A DNA stretch of 13,865 nucleotides from an uncultured Opitutia bacterium. GTDB lineage: Bacteria; Verrucomicrobiota; Verrucomicrobiia; Opitutales; UBA953. Both the position numbers and the translations under genes were made by a program. The DNA is taken from positions 1-13,865 of the forward strand of contig CAIYAN010000081.1 of the NCBI GenBank assembly GCA_903924185.1. Reading direction: 5' to 3'. This document shows, piece by piece, positions 1 to 7,553 of this stretch (the stretch's first letter is position 1; every line of letters begins with the position of its first letter). The notes under the pieces are model-generated. The model searched no databases. It was not told the origin of the DNA and saw nothing but the letters and a program-made list of their open reading frames with translations.

Positions 1-699
1 CTCGAACGACGCGACCTCCCTTCCGACCCCTTCTTGGAACGTATTGCTACCAAAATTAATGGGGCAAAGATAGCCGAGCTTAAAGCCATCGAATCCGCGC
101 TGGCGGCCGCTGAACAGTCGGGCCTCGTCGATTCGCGGCACGCCGACCTTTACCGCGGCGACATCCATCGGCGCCGTTCCCTCACGGCCGACCAACAATT
201 CCACGACCAAAAGCCATCCGGACCGGTCGCGCTCCTCGAGCGGGCCGTGGCCCTGGGCGAGCCCGCCCGACTGGGAATCGACGCCAATAACTTTGCCTGC
301 CTCCAGCAGGCTTACCTCGGCTTAAAACTCGCCTCAAAGCGTAACGCCCAAGGCGACCTGCGACTACTCCTGGATACGCCCGCCCGCCAGAAGGTACTCA
401 ACCTCTTAGAGAAACTCGCCCACGAAGGAACCGGCCTACTCATCTGGGCGAGCTTTGACGGGCAGGCCTCGAACCTGCGCCTGGATCACCCTCGCCTCAA
501 GACGACCTTTAGCCGCGCGGGCTCTAAAGCCGACCACGACCTCATGGACCTCGTTGGGAAGGACAAATCCTCGGAGGGCCCCTGGTTCATCGTCTCCGAC
601 GACGCCGAGGTCCGCGACGCCTGCACGCGTCAGGGCGCCTTCATTCTGAGTAACGAAGCCTTCGTGCGCCTACTGGCCGGCCGCGGGCTTCGCAGTTAA
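1..699 (+). CDS. Partial gene, C-terminal YacP-like NYN (PIN-fold) domain protein
   Basis: The reading frame is open from base 1, so the gene probably begins before the window; the first possible internal start is a TTG at 34, with no convincing ribosome binding site. 232 residues are visible. I see no known domain in the first ~90, which include an Ala/Glu-rich probable helix and a basic HRRR stretch. The remainder follows the order of a YacP-type NYN domain: GIDANNF (the usual DGYN position, Asp codon 280-282), then LLIWASFDG, then TFSRAGSKADHDL, then FIVSDDAEVRDAC and a closing helix with NEAFVRLL. These supply the acidic residues expected of a metal-dependent PIN/NYN ribonuclease (DG, AD.D and SDD). 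The family is cytoplasmic and thought to act on RNA. This member diverges at the first motif, where ANN replaces GYN, so activity is uncertain. It converges on the ThuA-like gene. Domain assignment rests on motif order read by eye. Confidence 0.8.
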   Translation, partial: LERRDLPSDPFLERIATKINGAKIAELKAIESALAAAEQSGLVDSRHADLYRGDIHRRRSLTADQQFHDQKPSGPVALLERAVALGEPARLGIDANNFACLQQAYLGLKLASKRNAQGDLRLLLDTPARQKVLNLLEKLAHEGTGLLIWASFDGQASNLRLDHPRLKTTFSRAGSKADHDLMDLVGKDKSSEGPWFIVSDDAEVRDACTRQGAFILSNEAFVRLLAGRGLRS

Positions 700-730
700 A
701 ACAAAAGAGGCGTCCCTCGCGGGACGCCTC
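698..730 (-). terminator. Rho-independent terminator of the ThuA-like gene
   Basis: A perfect 10-bp stem (707-716 with 721-730) closes on a 4-base loop. Read on the minus strand it is followed by TTTTGTTTT, which is the expected order for a terminator of the minus-strand gene ending at 753. The T tract overlaps the stop codon of the plus-strand gene ending at 699. On the plus strand no T run follows the stem, so it would be at best a weak stop for that gene. Confidence 0.85.
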
Positions 731-752
731 GATGGTTACTAACCGGACGGGC

Positions 753-1847
753 TTACTTGGCTGTGGGCTTCTTCGGCGCTGGGGCCGGAGCGGCGACAGG
801 GTCGGGCAGGACTCCGGCAAAATCAGCCGCCTTCAAGCCCTTGTGGAAGAGGTTGAAGGAGTACTTGCTGGGCTTCCACTCCACGAGCGGGGTGACGTCC
901 GCCTTAGCCGGGACGTCGAGTTTGAGTCCCCAGAAAACGCCATTCACGAGTAGGCGACGGAGCGACTCATCCTTGAGGTCGCTGGCGGAGGCCATCGTGG
1001 TGCAGAGAATGCGGTTCACGGTGCCAGTGTCGTTCTTCAGCTCGCGGGTCCACGCTACCGCCATCGCTGGTTCATTCACTCCCTGCTCCTGCTTATCGCC
1101 GGTCGAGCGCTTCTTGCGGCGCTCGCTGGGCGGGCTCTTGGGATCCATATCCTTGAGGACCACGCCCCGGAGCAGCACCTGGGCGTCGGCGGGTGGGTAA
1201 GCTTCATAGACGTCGGTGTCGCCGTAGGCGATGTCGACGCCGTTAAGGATGGGGTTCTTTTCAGCCCCTGGCTCAGTGGCCGTACGCGTAGCCTCGCCCT
1301 TGTGGTTACCCCAGTGACTGATCCAGGTTTCACCGAGGACGTTCTTCCCGAAACCGCCCTTGGTATTCCAATTATAGGAGGCGAAGGCGCTTTCCTTAGG
1401 GATACCCGCAAACGAGTGGGTGCTGGTACGAGTGGCGACAATTGGCACGCCACGCTTCACCGCGGCATCGAACTTAGCGAGGGCCGCCTCATTCCACTTA
1501 CGGAAGCGAAGGCCGAGCACGACCGCGTCGGCGCCATCGAGGGCTTCAGGCTTAGCGAGCGAAGCCCCATTGTTCGGGTTGATTACGCCATCGTCGTGGG
1601 AAAAGAGAACGACCGCATGGAAACCATGGCGCTCGGCCAGAATGCGCGCGAGCATCGGTAGAGACTCTTCAGAGCGGTATTCCTCGTCACCGGCCAGGAG
1701 GACGACGGTCTTGCCCGCACCCGGGCCCTTGCCGCCGGGGAAGTCGAGCCAGCCGAGGCCGGAAGTAAATGTATCGGCAGCCAACAGAAGCGGCGCGGCG
1801 AGAATTAAGGCAGCGGTAGCGGCCCAGCGGTTGAGGGTATTCGTCAT
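753..1847 (-). CDS. Secreted ThuA-like domain protein
   Basis: 364 residues. The frame stays open to 1988, but I chose the ATG at 1847: the residues after it form a clean Sec signal peptide (MTNTLNRW, a hydrophobic Ala/Leu run to ~22, cleavage near LLAAD at 24), and longer starts would overlap the upstream gene. Residues ~46-230 resemble the ThuA-like fold (related to class I glutamine amidotransferases): the strand KTVVLLAGDEEYRSEESLP, FSHDDGVINPNN, DGADAVVLGLRFRKW and RGVPIVATRTSTHSF. No catalytic Cys is visible at the expected turn, as is usual for this family. The C-terminal part (VNRILCTTMASASDL, then LRRLLVNGVFWGL) matches the version common in Planctomycetes and Verrucomicrobia. The protein ends in a Pro/Ala/Lys tail. 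Function is unknown; related ThuA proteins are linked to sugar use. It lies 67 bp after the repeat-protein gene, probably in the same transcript, and is closed by the terminator at 698-730. No Shine-Dalgarno sequence is visible. Confidence 0.92.
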   Translation of the reverse strand: MTNTLNRWAATAALILAAPLLLAADTFTSGLGWLDFPGGKGPGAGKTVVLLAGDEEYRSEESLPMLARILAERHGFHAVVLFSHDDGVINPNNGASLAKPEALDGADAVVLGLRFRKWNEAALAKFDAAVKRGVPIVATRTSTHSFAGIPKESAFASYNWNTKGGFGKNVLGETWISHWGNHKGEATRTATEPGAEKNPILNGVDIAYGDTDVYEAYPPADAQVLLRGVVLKDMDPKSPPSERRKKRSTGDKQEQGVNEPAMAVAWTRELKNDTGTVNRILCTTMASASDLKDESLRRLLVNGVFWGLKLDVPAKADVTPLVEWKPSKYSFNLFHKGLKAADFAGVLPDPVAAPAPAPKKPTAK

Positions 1848-1914
1848 GGGGTAATGAAAGGTGAGACTGCCAACGGCCGGAAAAGTTGCAAGCGACCTAT
1901 GCGCCTGCGCGGCT

Positions 1915-2613
1915 TCATTTTCGGTCATTTTTACCATCTTTAGACCGCGGGGCAAAGGGATCGGGGCGAATCGTTTCAGTCCGGCCATCGCTGAAGGTTG
2001 TCACCTGATTCCCGAACGGATCCACCCGGGTCGTCGAGCGGGTACCATCGCTATAGACCGTGTCCGTATTGCCCAAGGGGTCTTTACGTGAACTGGCCGT
2101 CACTCCGTTCGAGTAACGCGTCGTCGTACCGCCCAAGGCGTCGGTGCGCGACGAAGCCCTCACCCCATTACTGAAACGCGTGGTGCTTCCACCGAGGGCA
2201 TCTGGCGACGTTGTCGCCGTCACCCCATTGTCTAAGCGAACCTCGCGGTTCCCCAGGGCGTCCATGCGGACCTGGCCACTGGTGGGCAGACGGCCTGCGG
2301 AATCCGCTTTTAAGCCCGCGGTCGAGGCTGGGGTGGGCTGCCTATCGCCCGCATGCCCGCCGACCACTCCTCCACGGAGCGGGGCCGCGGCGATGACCGC
2401 CCGCGGCCCGACGGAAGCGGGCACCAACCCGCCACCAACGACCGTCCCGGCGGATGTCTCGGGGGCGTCATCCACTGCGACCGATGGGGCCACGCCCGCC
2501 GGAATTACGCGGGTCGCCGGGCGGACCCTGCTAGGCGCACGCTCACTCGGCCAGGTCAGAAAGGCCACCGCGACGCCGGATGCCAGCAAGATCATGAAGA
2601 AACGAAGCGGCAT
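1915..2613 (-). CDS. Small secreted or anchored protein with 20-residue tandem repeats
   Basis: 232 residues, family not recognised. The ATG at 2613 is preferred over a possible start at 2637 because AAGGA stands 9 bases before it. Residues 2-21 are a hydrophobic segment (PLRFFMILLASGVAVAFLTW) that is either a signal peptide or a membrane anchor. Residues ~22-117 are low-complexity Ala/Val/Pro/Gly and probably a flexible linker. From residue 118 there are five back-to-back units of exactly 20 residues and the start of a sixth, with consensus near DxLGGTTTRYSNGVTASSR; the last units change to DPFGN and YSDG. The unit looks like a short beta-hairpin and recalls the DPLGNTTT phrase of RHS/YD proteins, though the usual YD spacing is absent. 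The C terminus is charged (RSKDGKNDRK). It is likely the first gene of a two-gene unit with the ThuA-like gene. Location outside the cytoplasm is inferred; function is unknown. Confidence 0.85.
   Translation of the reverse strand: MPLRFFMILLASGVAVAFLTWPSERAPSRVRPATRVIPAGVAPSVAVDDAPETSAGTVVGGGLVPASVGPRAVIAAAPLRGGVVGGHAGDRQPTPASTAGLKADSAGRLPTSGQVRMDALGNREVRLDNGVTATTSPDALGGSTTRFSNGVRASSRTDALGGTTTRYSNGVTASSRKDPLGNTDTVYSDGTRSTTRVDPFGNQVTTFSDGRTETIRPDPFAPRSKDGKNDRK
1963..2262 (-). repeat. Five in-frame 60-bp coding repeats
   Basis: Each 60-bp unit encodes 20 residues starting at D(A/P)(L/F)G; unit starts fall at 2262, 2202, 2142, 2082 and 2022, reading down the minus strand, with a degenerate sixth unit beginning at 1962. 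The period is exact, with no indels. Protein spacing is better conserved than the DNA, so the array is old or under selection rather than a fresh duplication. The two central units are closest to each other; both contain DALGG, TTR and SNGV. Confidence 0.9.
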
Positions 2614-2628
2614 GGGGAACGTCCTTCT

Positions 2629-2656
2629 AAGATACAATCAGAAGAAATTCCTGCAA
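2629..2656 (-). promoter_or_regulatory. Possible promoter of the repeat-protein gene
   Basis: Between the terminator ending the DUF1501 unit and the start codon at 2613 only about 53 bp remain, so a promoter should lie here. The best candidate on the minus strand is TTGCAG (2656-2651) and TATCTT (2634-2629) with a 16-bp spacer. Both boxes are imperfect. The predicted transcript start, near 2622, would cut into the AAGGA ribosome binding site at 2627-2623, so either the promoter call or the role of that site may be wrong. Confidence 0.3.
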
Positions 2657-2666
2657 GCCTAGGCAC

Positions 2667-2698
2667 AAAAAAGGGCGGGCGTCCGGAGACGTCCGCCC
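2667..2698 (-). terminator. Rho-independent terminator of the DUF1501 operon
   Basis: An 11-bp stem (2673-2683 with 2688-2698), with one mismatch and a 4-base loop, is followed on the minus strand by six T residues. It lies 25 bp after the stop codon of the DUF1501 gene ending at 2724 and separates that unit from the repeat-protein gene. Confidence 0.85.
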
Positions 2699-2723
2699 CT
2701 TCAGGGCACCGAAGGCAGACCGC

Positions 2724-4112
2724 TTAAGCGATGACCTTATTGACGACCTTGCCGAAGTTATCGGTCAGGCGGAAGTCACGGCCGTTGTAGCGGTAGGTGA
2801 GCTTCGTGTGATCGAAACCAAGGAGGCGGAGAATCGTCGCGTGCAAGTCATGGATATCGACGCCGTCCGCAGCCACTTGGCTACCGATTTCGTCGGTTTC
2901 ACCGTAGTGCATGCCGCCCTTAACGCCGCCGCCAGCCATCCAGCAGCAGAAAGCCTTGGCATGGTGGTCACGGCCAGAATTAGTGTTCACGCGACCAGCG
3001 GTCGTCGGGGTGCGGCCGAATTCTCCGCCCCAGATGATGAGGGTCTCATCGAGCAAGCCGCGCTGCTTGAGGTCAGCGATGAGCGCAGCGGCTGGGGTGT
3101 CGACGGCAGCACCAGTGCGGGTCGCCGAGGTGAAGATGTTCGTGTGGTGATCCCAACCGCCGGCATCCACTTGGACAAAGCGGACGCCGCGCTCGACGAG
3201 GCGACGGGCGCAGAGGAGCTTAGCACCGAGGTCGCTCTTGCCGTACATGTCGCGGGTCTTTTGGGACTCCTTGGAGATGTCGAAGGCGTCGGTCGCGGCG
3301 GTCTGCATGCGGAAGGCGAGCTCGAAGGATTCGATGCGGGCCTCGAGCTGCTCGTCTTTCTGGACGGTCTGCATGTGGCGGTCATTCAGCTGGTGCACGA
3401 GGTCGAGCTGCTTGCGCTGGGCTTCTTCGGTCGTGAACTCGCTCTGGAGGTTGGCGATCACCTTGTTGGCAGGAGCGCCCGGACGGAAGGAGGTCTTCGC
3501 GCCCTGGAAGATACTGGGCAGGAAGGCCGACTGGCGGCCATCAGCACCACCACCGAGGCTAACGAAACCTGGGAGGTCCTGGCTTTCAGTGCCGAGGCCG
3601 TAGAGGACCCAGGAACCCAAGCAAGGCTTGGTGAGAATCGCGGAGCCGGTATGCATCAACTTAGCGGCTGGACCGTGGGCCGGGAGGTCGGAGTGCAAGG
3701 AGCGGATGACGCACATTTCGTCCGCCTGCTCCTGCAACTTCGGGAAGATTTCTGAGATCTCGAGGCCAGACTTGCCGCACTTTTTGAACTCGAAAGGTGT
3801 CGGGAAGAGCACGCCACCACCGCCACCCTGAGACTTCTCAGCGTAGGCCTTCATGCCCGGCTTGTAGTCAAAGGTGTCGAGGTGCGAAGGGGCGCCACCT
3901 GCGAAGATATGGATGACGTGCTTAGCCTTGGCCGGCAACGGAGCCTGGCGAGGCTTGAGCGTGGCGGTGATCTCGGCGTGCGCTGGATTAACCATGTAAT
4001 CGGCAACCATGGTGCCGAAGGCGATGGTGCCCATGCTCATGCCGGTCTGGCGAAGGAAGTCGCGGCGGGAGGATGGCGTCGGGAGGCTGTTATTGCAGTT
4101 CTGGATTTCCAT
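2724..4112 (-). CDS. Tat-exported DUF1501 protein (sulfatase/phosphatase-like fold)
   Basis: 462 residues, normal for the family. The ATG at 4112 is chosen because it gives a short n-region before a Tat signal (SRRDFLRQ at 15-22, hydrophobic stretch to ~40, likely cleavage after PAHA at 46); longer forms would overlap the upstream gene. DUF1501 belongs to the alkaline-phosphatase-like superfamily, whose members are metal-dependent hydrolases, but its own reaction is unknown. Landmarks: HIFAGGAPSHLDTFDYKPGM at 69-88, RFVQVDAGGWDHHTN at 311-325, IIWGGEFGRTPTT at 359-371, GRDHHAKAFCCWMAGGG at 380-396, and DIHDLHATILRLLGFDH at 419-435. Their Asp and His residues are the probable metal ligands. 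A Gln/Glu-rich helical stretch lies at ~223-262, and SQGGGGG at ~94-100 is a likely loop. The gene follows the large PSCyt/PSD1 gene after 41 bp, so the two are probably co-transcribed and function together. Folding before Tat export fits a cytoplasm-loaded metal cofactor (inference). Confidence 0.95.
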   Translation of the reverse strand: MEIQNCNNSLPTPSSRRDFLRQTGMSMGTIAFGTMVADYMVNPAHAEITATLKPRQAPLPAKAKHVIHIFAGGAPSHLDTFDYKPGMKAYAEKSQGGGGGVLFPTPFEFKKCGKSGLEISEIFPKLQEQADEMCVIRSLHSDLPAHGPAAKLMHTGSAILTKPCLGSWVLYGLGTESQDLPGFVSLGGGADGRQSAFLPSIFQGAKTSFRPGAPANKVIANLQSEFTTEEAQRKQLDLVHQLNDRHMQTVQKDEQLEARIESFELAFRMQTAATDAFDISKESQKTRDMYGKSDLGAKLLCARRLVERGVRFVQVDAGGWDHHTNIFTSATRTGAAVDTPAAALIADLKQRGLLDETLIIWGGEFGRTPTTAGRVNTNSGRDHHAKAFCCWMAGGGVKGGMHYGETDEIGSQVAADGVDIHDLHATILRLLGFDHTKLTYRYNGRDFRLTDNFGKVVNKVIA

Positions 4113-4153
4113 AGGGGTGGTATTTATATGTTTAGTATGAAAGGTGGGTGGGG

Positions 4154-7100
4154 TTAGTCGAGGTAAACGAATTCGTTCGAGCAAATCATGGCCTGGGCCA
4201 ACATCTCCCAAGGGGAACTCGGGGTCTTCCGGGAGATCTTATCGCCCAGGTTGACGATGACGCCCCCCGCAATGGTGGTGGCCCCCTTCGTAGCGGCCTG
4301 ACTAGGGGTCTGGGTGGATGGTAAGAGCGGCTTATTCATCATTTCCTTGGCCTGCTCCTTGGTGACCTTGGTGGAGGCGACCGGGGTCTTGGGCTTCGCC
4401 GTTGGGGCTGGCTCGTCAATGAAACCAGCGACCTTCTTAACGAATTCCTTCGCCAGACGGACTTCCTCTGGCTTGGGCACGCGCTGGAACATCACGCGGT
4501 AGAGGACCGCAACCCGCGCTTCATCGCTGGACGCGCTCAAGAATTCGGGCCGGGCGGCGACCGCCCGGGCCACCTCGACCGAGAGCGGATTGTTCATGAA
4601 GAACAGCGCCTGCTGGGGGACGATGGTGGTACCGCGCTTGGAGTTAGCCATCGACGGGTCGGCGAAGTCGAACTGCGACTGCAGGTCGCTGAGGCGGTCA
4701 CGGTCAATATAACCGTAGATACTACGGCGGTAGCTAATCGGCTCCTCGGTGATATTCACTGGGCGACCACCGACGGAGAGATCCATTTTTCCGGTGAGCA
4801 TGATCATGGCGTCGCGGATACACTCGAAATCGAGGCGACGGAGGTTGGAGCGCCACAGGAACTTGTTGCCGGCATCGACCTTCATCGGGTCAATCTCGCC
4901 CTTTTGGGCGACCAGCGGGTTGAGCAGAGGATTGGCCGACTGACGGTAGGTTTGGGACGTGAGGATCTTGCGGTGCAGCTTCTTCAGCGACCAGCCGGCG
5001 TCGACAAAGTTGGCGGACATCCAGTCGAGGAGCTCGGGGTGCGAGGGCTTCTCGGACATGTTGCCGAAGTCATCGGGCGAAGAAACGATCCCCGCTCCGA
5101 AGTGGTGCATCCACACGCGGTTGACGAGCACGCGGGCGGTCAGCGGGTTGGTCCGGCTGGCAATGGCTACGGCGAGTTCCCGACGACCGCTACCATCGAA
5201 GAAGGGCTGGCGGTCAGGGCCGGCGAGGATTTCGAGGAACTGCCGAGGTGCCACGGGGCCGGGCTTATTACGGTCACCACGGATGTAAACAGGAGTGTTT
5301 TTCGGGCGCTCGCTATCGGCAACGACCATCGCCGTACCGGGGCCGCCGGGGTGCGTCAGCTCGAGCTTATTGAGGTCGTCAAAACGGAAATACTTGGGGG
5401 GGATATTGCCGTTACGGAAGCTCGGAGCGGACTGCCACGACTCACAGAAGCTGCGCGTCGAGATGAGCACCGTCATGAGGGGCGTCGAAGCGACTTCCTC
5501 GTAGTTGGGTAGCGGCCAAGGCCAGGCGGCCAGCTGGGCGAGGGCCTTGTCATCGCGCTCACCGGCACCGCCAGGGCTACCACGTAGGCCGATGTGGGCG
5601 ACAATGCGGGCGTGATGCTTCTGGAACATGGCCTGGTAGGCCAAGGCGACGTCGTCGAGAGTCTTCGGCTTGAGGTTAGCCAAGGCCTCGACGACCAAGG
5701 GATTCACCGGGTACTTCTTGTCCGTAAGGGCAGCGGCGAGCACCTCCGGGGCACGGGCGGCGAACTCGGCGTCGGTTAGCCGACGCACGCGAGCCAACGG
5801 GCCAGTAATCGGTGAGTTCGGGGCGATATTAATGGAGCCGTCGATCTCGCGCACGGGCTCGAACTTATATTGCTTCTGAATATCGAAGCCCTTTTCCGAA
5901 CGTTGACCAGCCATCTGGAACAAGGCGCGGCCGGCGAACTCCTTGTGCAAAATCCCCAGCTGGGCGGCGATGTAACGGTAGTAGCCGCGGGTATTGGACT
6001 CCACCAGCTCGCGCAACTTCTTATCGTAGTCGGCACGCTCGGCGGCGTTGCCAATACGCGTGCCACGAATTATCGGTTCCTGCATCGGCTCGATGGTCGA
6101 AGCGAAGATGCCGTGCATGGAATAGTAATCGGCCGCAGGAATCGGGTCGAACTTGTGGTCATGGCAACGGGCGCACGAGACCGTCAGACCCAAGAAAGCC
6201 TTGCTGGTCGTGTCGATGCGTTCGTCGATGGTATCGTCGTTATTATCGAAGCGCTTGCCAACAGTGATGAAGCCGAGGGCGGCGAGCCGTGGGTCATCCT
6301 TGGAGAGGTCCGGCAGGCGATCGGCCGCCAGCTGCTCGATGATAAACTGGTCGTAGGGCTTATCCGTATTCAAGGCTTCGATGACGTAGTCACGATAGGT
6401 CCAAGCACTCGGGAAGCGTTCGCCTTCGATATCACGACGGTTGCCGCGCGTGTCGGAATAGCGGGCTGTGTCGAGCCAGTGCCGGGCCCAGCGCTCACCG
6501 TAGCGAGGCGAAGCCAGCAGGCGATCAACGACGCGCTCGACCACCAGGGAAGCGGCCCGGGCGGGCTGGCCATTACGCATTGCGTAGACATCGCGGGCGA
6601 TGGCCGCATCGTAATCACGAGCAAACGCATCGGACTCCGCTGGGGTCGGCGGCATGCCATGTAGGTCATAGGTCAGGCGACGCAGTAAGGAATCGCCATC
6701 CGTCGCGGGGTTGGGCTTCAAGCCGTTCTGCTCGAGCTTCTGCATCACGAAGACGTCGATTTCGTTTTGCGCCCAGGCTTGATTACGAACGGACGGAATT
6801 TCAGGGACAACGACGGACTTGAATGCCCAGTGGTCACGAGCCTTCTGGGAGAGGCCGGTGAGCTTGGTGGCCCCCGAACCCACTGGGGCCGGTGCACCCA
6901 TCATCACCCACTTCTCCAAGGTCTTGATTTGCTCGTCAGTCAGCTTAGGTCCGCCTTTACTGCGAGGTGGCATCGACAGCTCGGGGTCGGTCTGATGGAC
7001 CGAGAGAATCAATAAAGACTTCTTTAGGTTATTCGGGACAACGGCAGGACCTTGGTCGCCACCAGCCAGCATCGCAACGCGTGAATCCAGCAGCAGACCG

Positions 7101-7345
7101 CCCTTAGAACTACTCTCGGCGGCGGAGTGACACTTGTAACAACGCTCCGTCAAAATCGGGCGCACGTTCTTCTCGAAAAATTCTAATCCCGCCGGATCCA
7201 TCTTCTCCTCAACCTTCGCCACCACGCCGGGCTTCATCGCAGCGTCCTTCATGGCCATCTCTTGCATTTCCTGACCGGAGACGAAGGGCGTGCAGAGAAT
7301 AGCGACAAGCAAAGTCGTCAGGAAGTCAGGAAGGGGCCGACGCAT
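4154..7345 (-). CDS. Planctomycete-type cytochrome c / PSCyt2 / PSD1 fusion protein, copy A
   Basis: 1063 residues. The frame is open to 7531, but only the ATG at 7345 puts a Sec signal peptide (MRRPLPDFLTTLLVAILC, to ~24) at the start. Order of domains: a Met-rich linker (~27-49); PSCyt1 cytochrome (~54-155) with haem motif CYKCH at 69-73 and candidate axial Met in SMPPRS near 125; PSCyt2/DUF1549 (~190-425) with RYGERWARHWLDTARYSDTR and a second CARCHDHKFDP at 391-401; a less conserved middle (~430-650); PSD1/DUF1553 (~655-975) with NPLTARVLVNRVW, SSPDDFGNMSEKPSHPELL and FFMNNPLSVEVARAVAAR. A Pro/Thr/Lys-rich insert (~976-1040) separates PSD1 from its usual last helix (LAQAMICSNEFVYLD). The protein is predicted to be outside the cytoplasm with one or two covalent haems; its reaction is unknown in the family. 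It is first in an operon with DUF1501 and is a tandem paralogue of the gene at 7554-10748. No Shine-Dalgarno sequence is seen. Confidence 0.96.
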   Translation of the reverse strand: MRRPLPDFLTTLLVAILCTPFVSGQEMQEMAMKDAAMKPGVVAKVEEKMDPAGLEFFEKNVRPILTERCYKCHSAAESSSKGGLLLDSRVAMLAGGDQGPAVVPNNLKKSLLILSVHQTDPELSMPPRSKGGPKLTDEQIKTLEKWVMMGAPAPVGSGATKLTGLSQKARDHWAFKSVVVPEIPSVRNQAWAQNEIDVFVMQKLEQNGLKPNPATDGDSLLRRLTYDLHGMPPTPAESDAFARDYDAAIARDVYAMRNGQPARAASLVVERVVDRLLASPRYGERWARHWLDTARYSDTRGNRRDIEGERFPSAWTYRDYVIEALNTDKPYDQFIIEQLAADRLPDLSKDDPRLAALGFITVGKRFDNNDDTIDERIDTTSKAFLGLTVSCARCHDHKFDPIPAADYYSMHGIFASTIEPMQEPIIRGTRIGNAAERADYDKKLRELVESNTRGYYRYIAAQLGILHKEFAGRALFQMAGQRSEKGFDIQKQYKFEPVREIDGSINIAPNSPITGPLARVRRLTDAEFAARAPEVLAAALTDKKYPVNPLVVEALANLKPKTLDDVALAYQAMFQKHHARIVAHIGLRGSPGGAGERDDKALAQLAAWPWPLPNYEEVASTPLMTVLISTRSFCESWQSAPSFRNGNIPPKYFRFDDLNKLELTHPGGPGTAMVVADSERPKNTPVYIRGDRNKPGPVAPRQFLEILAGPDRQPFFDGSGRRELAVAIASRTNPLTARVLVNRVWMHHFGAGIVSSPDDFGNMSEKPSHPELLDWMSANFVDAGWSLKKLHRKILTSQTYRQSANPLLNPLVAQKGEIDPMKVDAGNKFLWRSNLRRLDFECIRDAMIMLTGKMDLSVGGRPVNITEEPISYRRSIYGYIDRDRLSDLQSQFDFADPSMANSKRGTTIVPQQALFFMNNPLSVEVARAVAARPEFLSASSDEARVAVLYRVMFQRVPKPEEVRLAKEFVKKVAGFIDEPAPTAKPKTPVASTKVTKEQAKEMMNKPLLPSTQTPSQAATKGATTIAGGVIVNLGDKISRKTPSSPWEMLAQAMICSNEFVYLD

Positions 7346-7496
7346 GGGGTAGAGAGATAGGAGTGGAAGCGAAGAACGCCGCGCATGCTTAGGGGAAAGC
7401 CCGGGGTGCTCGATAGAGGGGATTACTGGAGATAATTCTCTATTTGCCCCCAGAGAGTGCAAGCGGTAGATTTGGACTATTTTATAAGAAAGGAAC
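7346..7496 (-). promoter_or_regulatory. Leader and probable promoter region of cytochrome copy A
   Basis: This ~150-bp gap lies between the terminator of copy B and the start codon of copy A and should hold the promoter of the copy A-DUF1501 operon. On the minus strand, TTGCAC at 7462-7457 could be a -35 box, and an AT-rich GAGAATTAT stretch follows about 17 bp later, but I see no good -10 match. A second AT-rich patch (TTATAAAATAG) lies near 7475-7485. No riboswitch or clear operator was recognised. Confidence 0.3.
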
Positions 7497-7529
7497 GGCA
7501 GGCGAAGGACCCAACGAGCCCGGCCTGCC
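7486..7529 (-). terminator. Probable terminator of cytochrome copy B
   Basis: GGCAGGC and GCCTGCC (7497-7503 with 7523-7529) form a 7-bp stem; inside it GGGC and GTCC can pair further, with one G-U, giving an interrupted hairpin. On the minus strand it begins 24 bp after the stop codon of the gene ending at 7554 and is followed by a T-rich but interrupted tail (GTTCCTTTCTTAT). It is weaker than the other two terminators here, so some read-through into copy A is possible. Confidence 0.6.
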
Positions 7530-7553
7530 AAAACTGACCAAGTACGGCGGCGG

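Noticed and set aside
1848..1988. 47-residue N-terminal extension of the ThuA-like protein
   Set aside because: It would overlap the upstream gene by 74 bp and would bury the signal peptide that starts at the 1847 ATG.
1963..2262. CRISPR-like array from regular 60-bp spacing
   Set aside because: The units are contiguous with no spacers, in frame, and conserved at protein rather than DNA level.
2808..3755. 315-codon plus-strand open frame inside the first DUF1501 gene
   Set aside because: Shadow of the DUF1501 coding frame; biased Glu/Val/Gly/Leu composition with no motif or start signal.
5870..6664. 264-codon plus-strand open frame inside cytochrome copy A
   Set aside because: Antisense shadow of the conserved PSCyt2 region; no domain and no start signal.
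7346..7531. 62-residue N-terminal extension of cytochrome copy A
   Set aside because: It would run through the terminator hairpin of copy B and place the signal peptide internally; the ATG at 7345 is much better.
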